Notes under the pieces: model-generated
Seen by the model: the letters and a program-made list of their open reading frames with translations, nothing else
The model's database searches: none
Told to the model about the DNA's origin: nothing
Part shown: positions 63,231 through 64,000 of the stretch, piece after piece
Layout: the number at the start of each line of letters is the position of its first letter
Numbering within the stretch: the first letter of the stretch is position 1
From: Kitasatospora setae KM-6054
Lineage (GTDB): Bacteria; Actinomycetota; Actinomycetes; Streptomycetales; Streptomycetaceae
Reading direction: 5' to 3'
Length of the DNA stretch: 64,000 bases
Assembly (NCBI RefSeq): GCF_000269985.1
Contig: NC_016109.1
Coordinates: 1,922,001-1,986,000 of the forward strand
Program-made: the position numbers and the translations under genes

Positions 63231-64000
63231 CGGTCCACATCCAGGAGTCCGGCGGGCATGGCGAAGGGGGCGTCCGGGTCGGCGGGGCCGACCTCGGAGG
63301 TGGTGGTGCGGACCAGCGCGGCGGCGGCGGCCAGGCGCTGTTCGCAGGCGGTGACGGTGTCGGCCTCGCAGACCACGAAGGAGTGCCGGGCCAGGTAGCC
63401 GCCGGGCGGCAGCCGCAGCACGGTGCCGATCGGGGCCATCGGGGCGGCGTGCAGCAGGCCGGGCGCGTCGCCGGGCTCGGGGAGGGTCAGCCCGTCGAGC
63501 CGGCAGTCCCGTTCGGGGCAGCCGAAGCTGATCCCGGCCACCGCGGTGCGGGTCGGGGCGATCTCCGGGCGGCGGCCGGTGGCGACGTCGAACAGCACCT
63601 CGCCGGGCTCGATGCCGGTGGCGATCCGGCCGAGCAGCGGGATCAGGTCGCCGCCGAGCCGGCCGTTGACCTCGACGATCAGCGGGCCGCGCGGGGTGAG
63701 CCGCAGCTCGGTGTGGGTGATGCCGTCCTCGACGCCGAGCGCCCGGTGCGCGTCGGCGAGGTGGGCGAGCAGGGCGGGGTCGGCGAGCAGCGGGTCGGCG
63801 GCGTCGACGATGTGGCCGACCTCCTCGAAGTACGGTTCGTCGCTGCTGTACTTGCGGGCCAGGAACAGCGGCAGGTACTCGCCCTTGTGGACGGCGCCGT
63901 CGACGCTGATCTCGGGGCCGCCGGCGTACTCCTCGACGATCACGCTGGCCCGGTAGGGGCCGGGGTCGACCCGGCTGGCGGACAGCGCGGTCTCGAAGGC
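63227..64000 (-). CDS. ATP-grasp ligase, N-terminus beyond window edge
   Basis: 258 codons visible, running off the right edge. The ATP-grasp core is recognised from VIVEEYAGGPEISVDG (nucleotide-proximal glutamates), HTELRLTPRGPLIVEVNGRLGGDLIPLL (the ExNxR-like metal-binding region) and the C-terminal domain with GYLARHSFVVCEADTV. This is the carnosine-synthase/L-amino-acid-ligase type, which couples carboxylates to amines through acyl phosphate. Translationally coupled to the two flavoenzymes downstream. Confidence 0.88.
   Translation of the reverse strand, partial: AFETALSASRVDPGPYRASVIVEEYAGGPEISVDGAVHKGEYLPLFLARKYSSDEPYFEEVGHIVDAADPLLADPALLAHLADAHRALGVEDGITHTELRLTPRGPLIVEVNGRLGGDLIPLLGRIATGIEPGEVLFDVATGRRPEIAPTRTAVAGISFGCPERDCRLDGLTLPEPGDAPGLLHAAPMAPIGTVLRLPPGGYLARHSFVVCEADTVTACEQRLAAAAALVRTTTSEVGPADPDAPFAMPAGLLDVDR

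Overview
The window is very GC-rich DNA with GTG and TTG starts, 4-base stop/start overlaps and Shine-Dalgarno-led genes. Together with a complete hopanoid locus, FurA/KatG, many LuxR, TetR and MarR regulators and families typical of actinomycetes (DUF4259, DUF6325, DUF6343, SHOCT), it points to a Streptomycetaceae chromosome (Streptomyces or Kitasatospora). The assignment rests on gene content only; no rRNA or marker phylogeny is available here.

Left part (1-28.9 kb): a LuxR/AAA-type regulator cut by the window edge; a class I terpene synthase with an altered metal triad; small SHOCT, DUF6325 and SnoaL-like genes; an esterase-type serine hydrolase; a small secreted protein; a NUDIX hydrolase and a TetR regulator; a 771-aa protein with a Pro/Ala tail carrying six DFNPF repeats; two tandem DUF4259 paralogues; a GH18 chitinase whose secretion leader appears deleted; a spermidine-synthase-like protein; a five-gene lapA-like/gluABCD uptake operon; a PEBP protein; a two-gene heterodimeric ABC exporter with one dead ATP site; an aldo/keto reductase; a tandem MarR-MarR fusion facing a FabG-like SDR; and a PAP2 phosphatase that overlaps an I78-like gene tail to tail.

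Middle part (28.9-48.1 kb), mostly on the minus strand, concerns isoprenoids and envelope lipids. The hopanoid operon runs hpnC, hpnD, hpnE, polyprenyl synthase, shc, hpnG, hpnH, dxs, hpnO. It covers precursor supply (Dxs), squalene formation in three steps, cyclisation to hopene, and adenosyl-, ribosyl- and aminobacteriohopanetriol side-chain building. Next to it, separated by a strong hairpin, is a second minus-strand run: nucleotidyltransferase, glycerol-1-phosphate-dehydrogenase-like enzyme, CDP-alcohol phosphotransferase, family 2 glycosyltransferase and a TagGH-type ABC exporter. Together these look like a synthesis and export line for a phosphoalcohol-containing envelope glycan or lipid. 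idi (type 1) reads away from it and is followed by an array of fourteen 14-bp near-palindromes.

Right part (48.1-64 kb): an anti-sigma-type ATPase; tRNA-Leu(GAG); a scar in which a truncated DHA2 transporter and a truncated, multiply frameshifted LuxR regulator meet head to head; divergent furA and katG around a promoter with an inverted repeat; DDAH; a BBE-type flavin oxidase with two small overlapping partners; a NarL-type regulator; and, running off the right edge, a probable uncharacterised biosynthetic cluster of ATP-grasp ligase, two acyl-CoA-dehydrogenase-like flavoenzymes and a B12-binding-type radical SAM enzyme.
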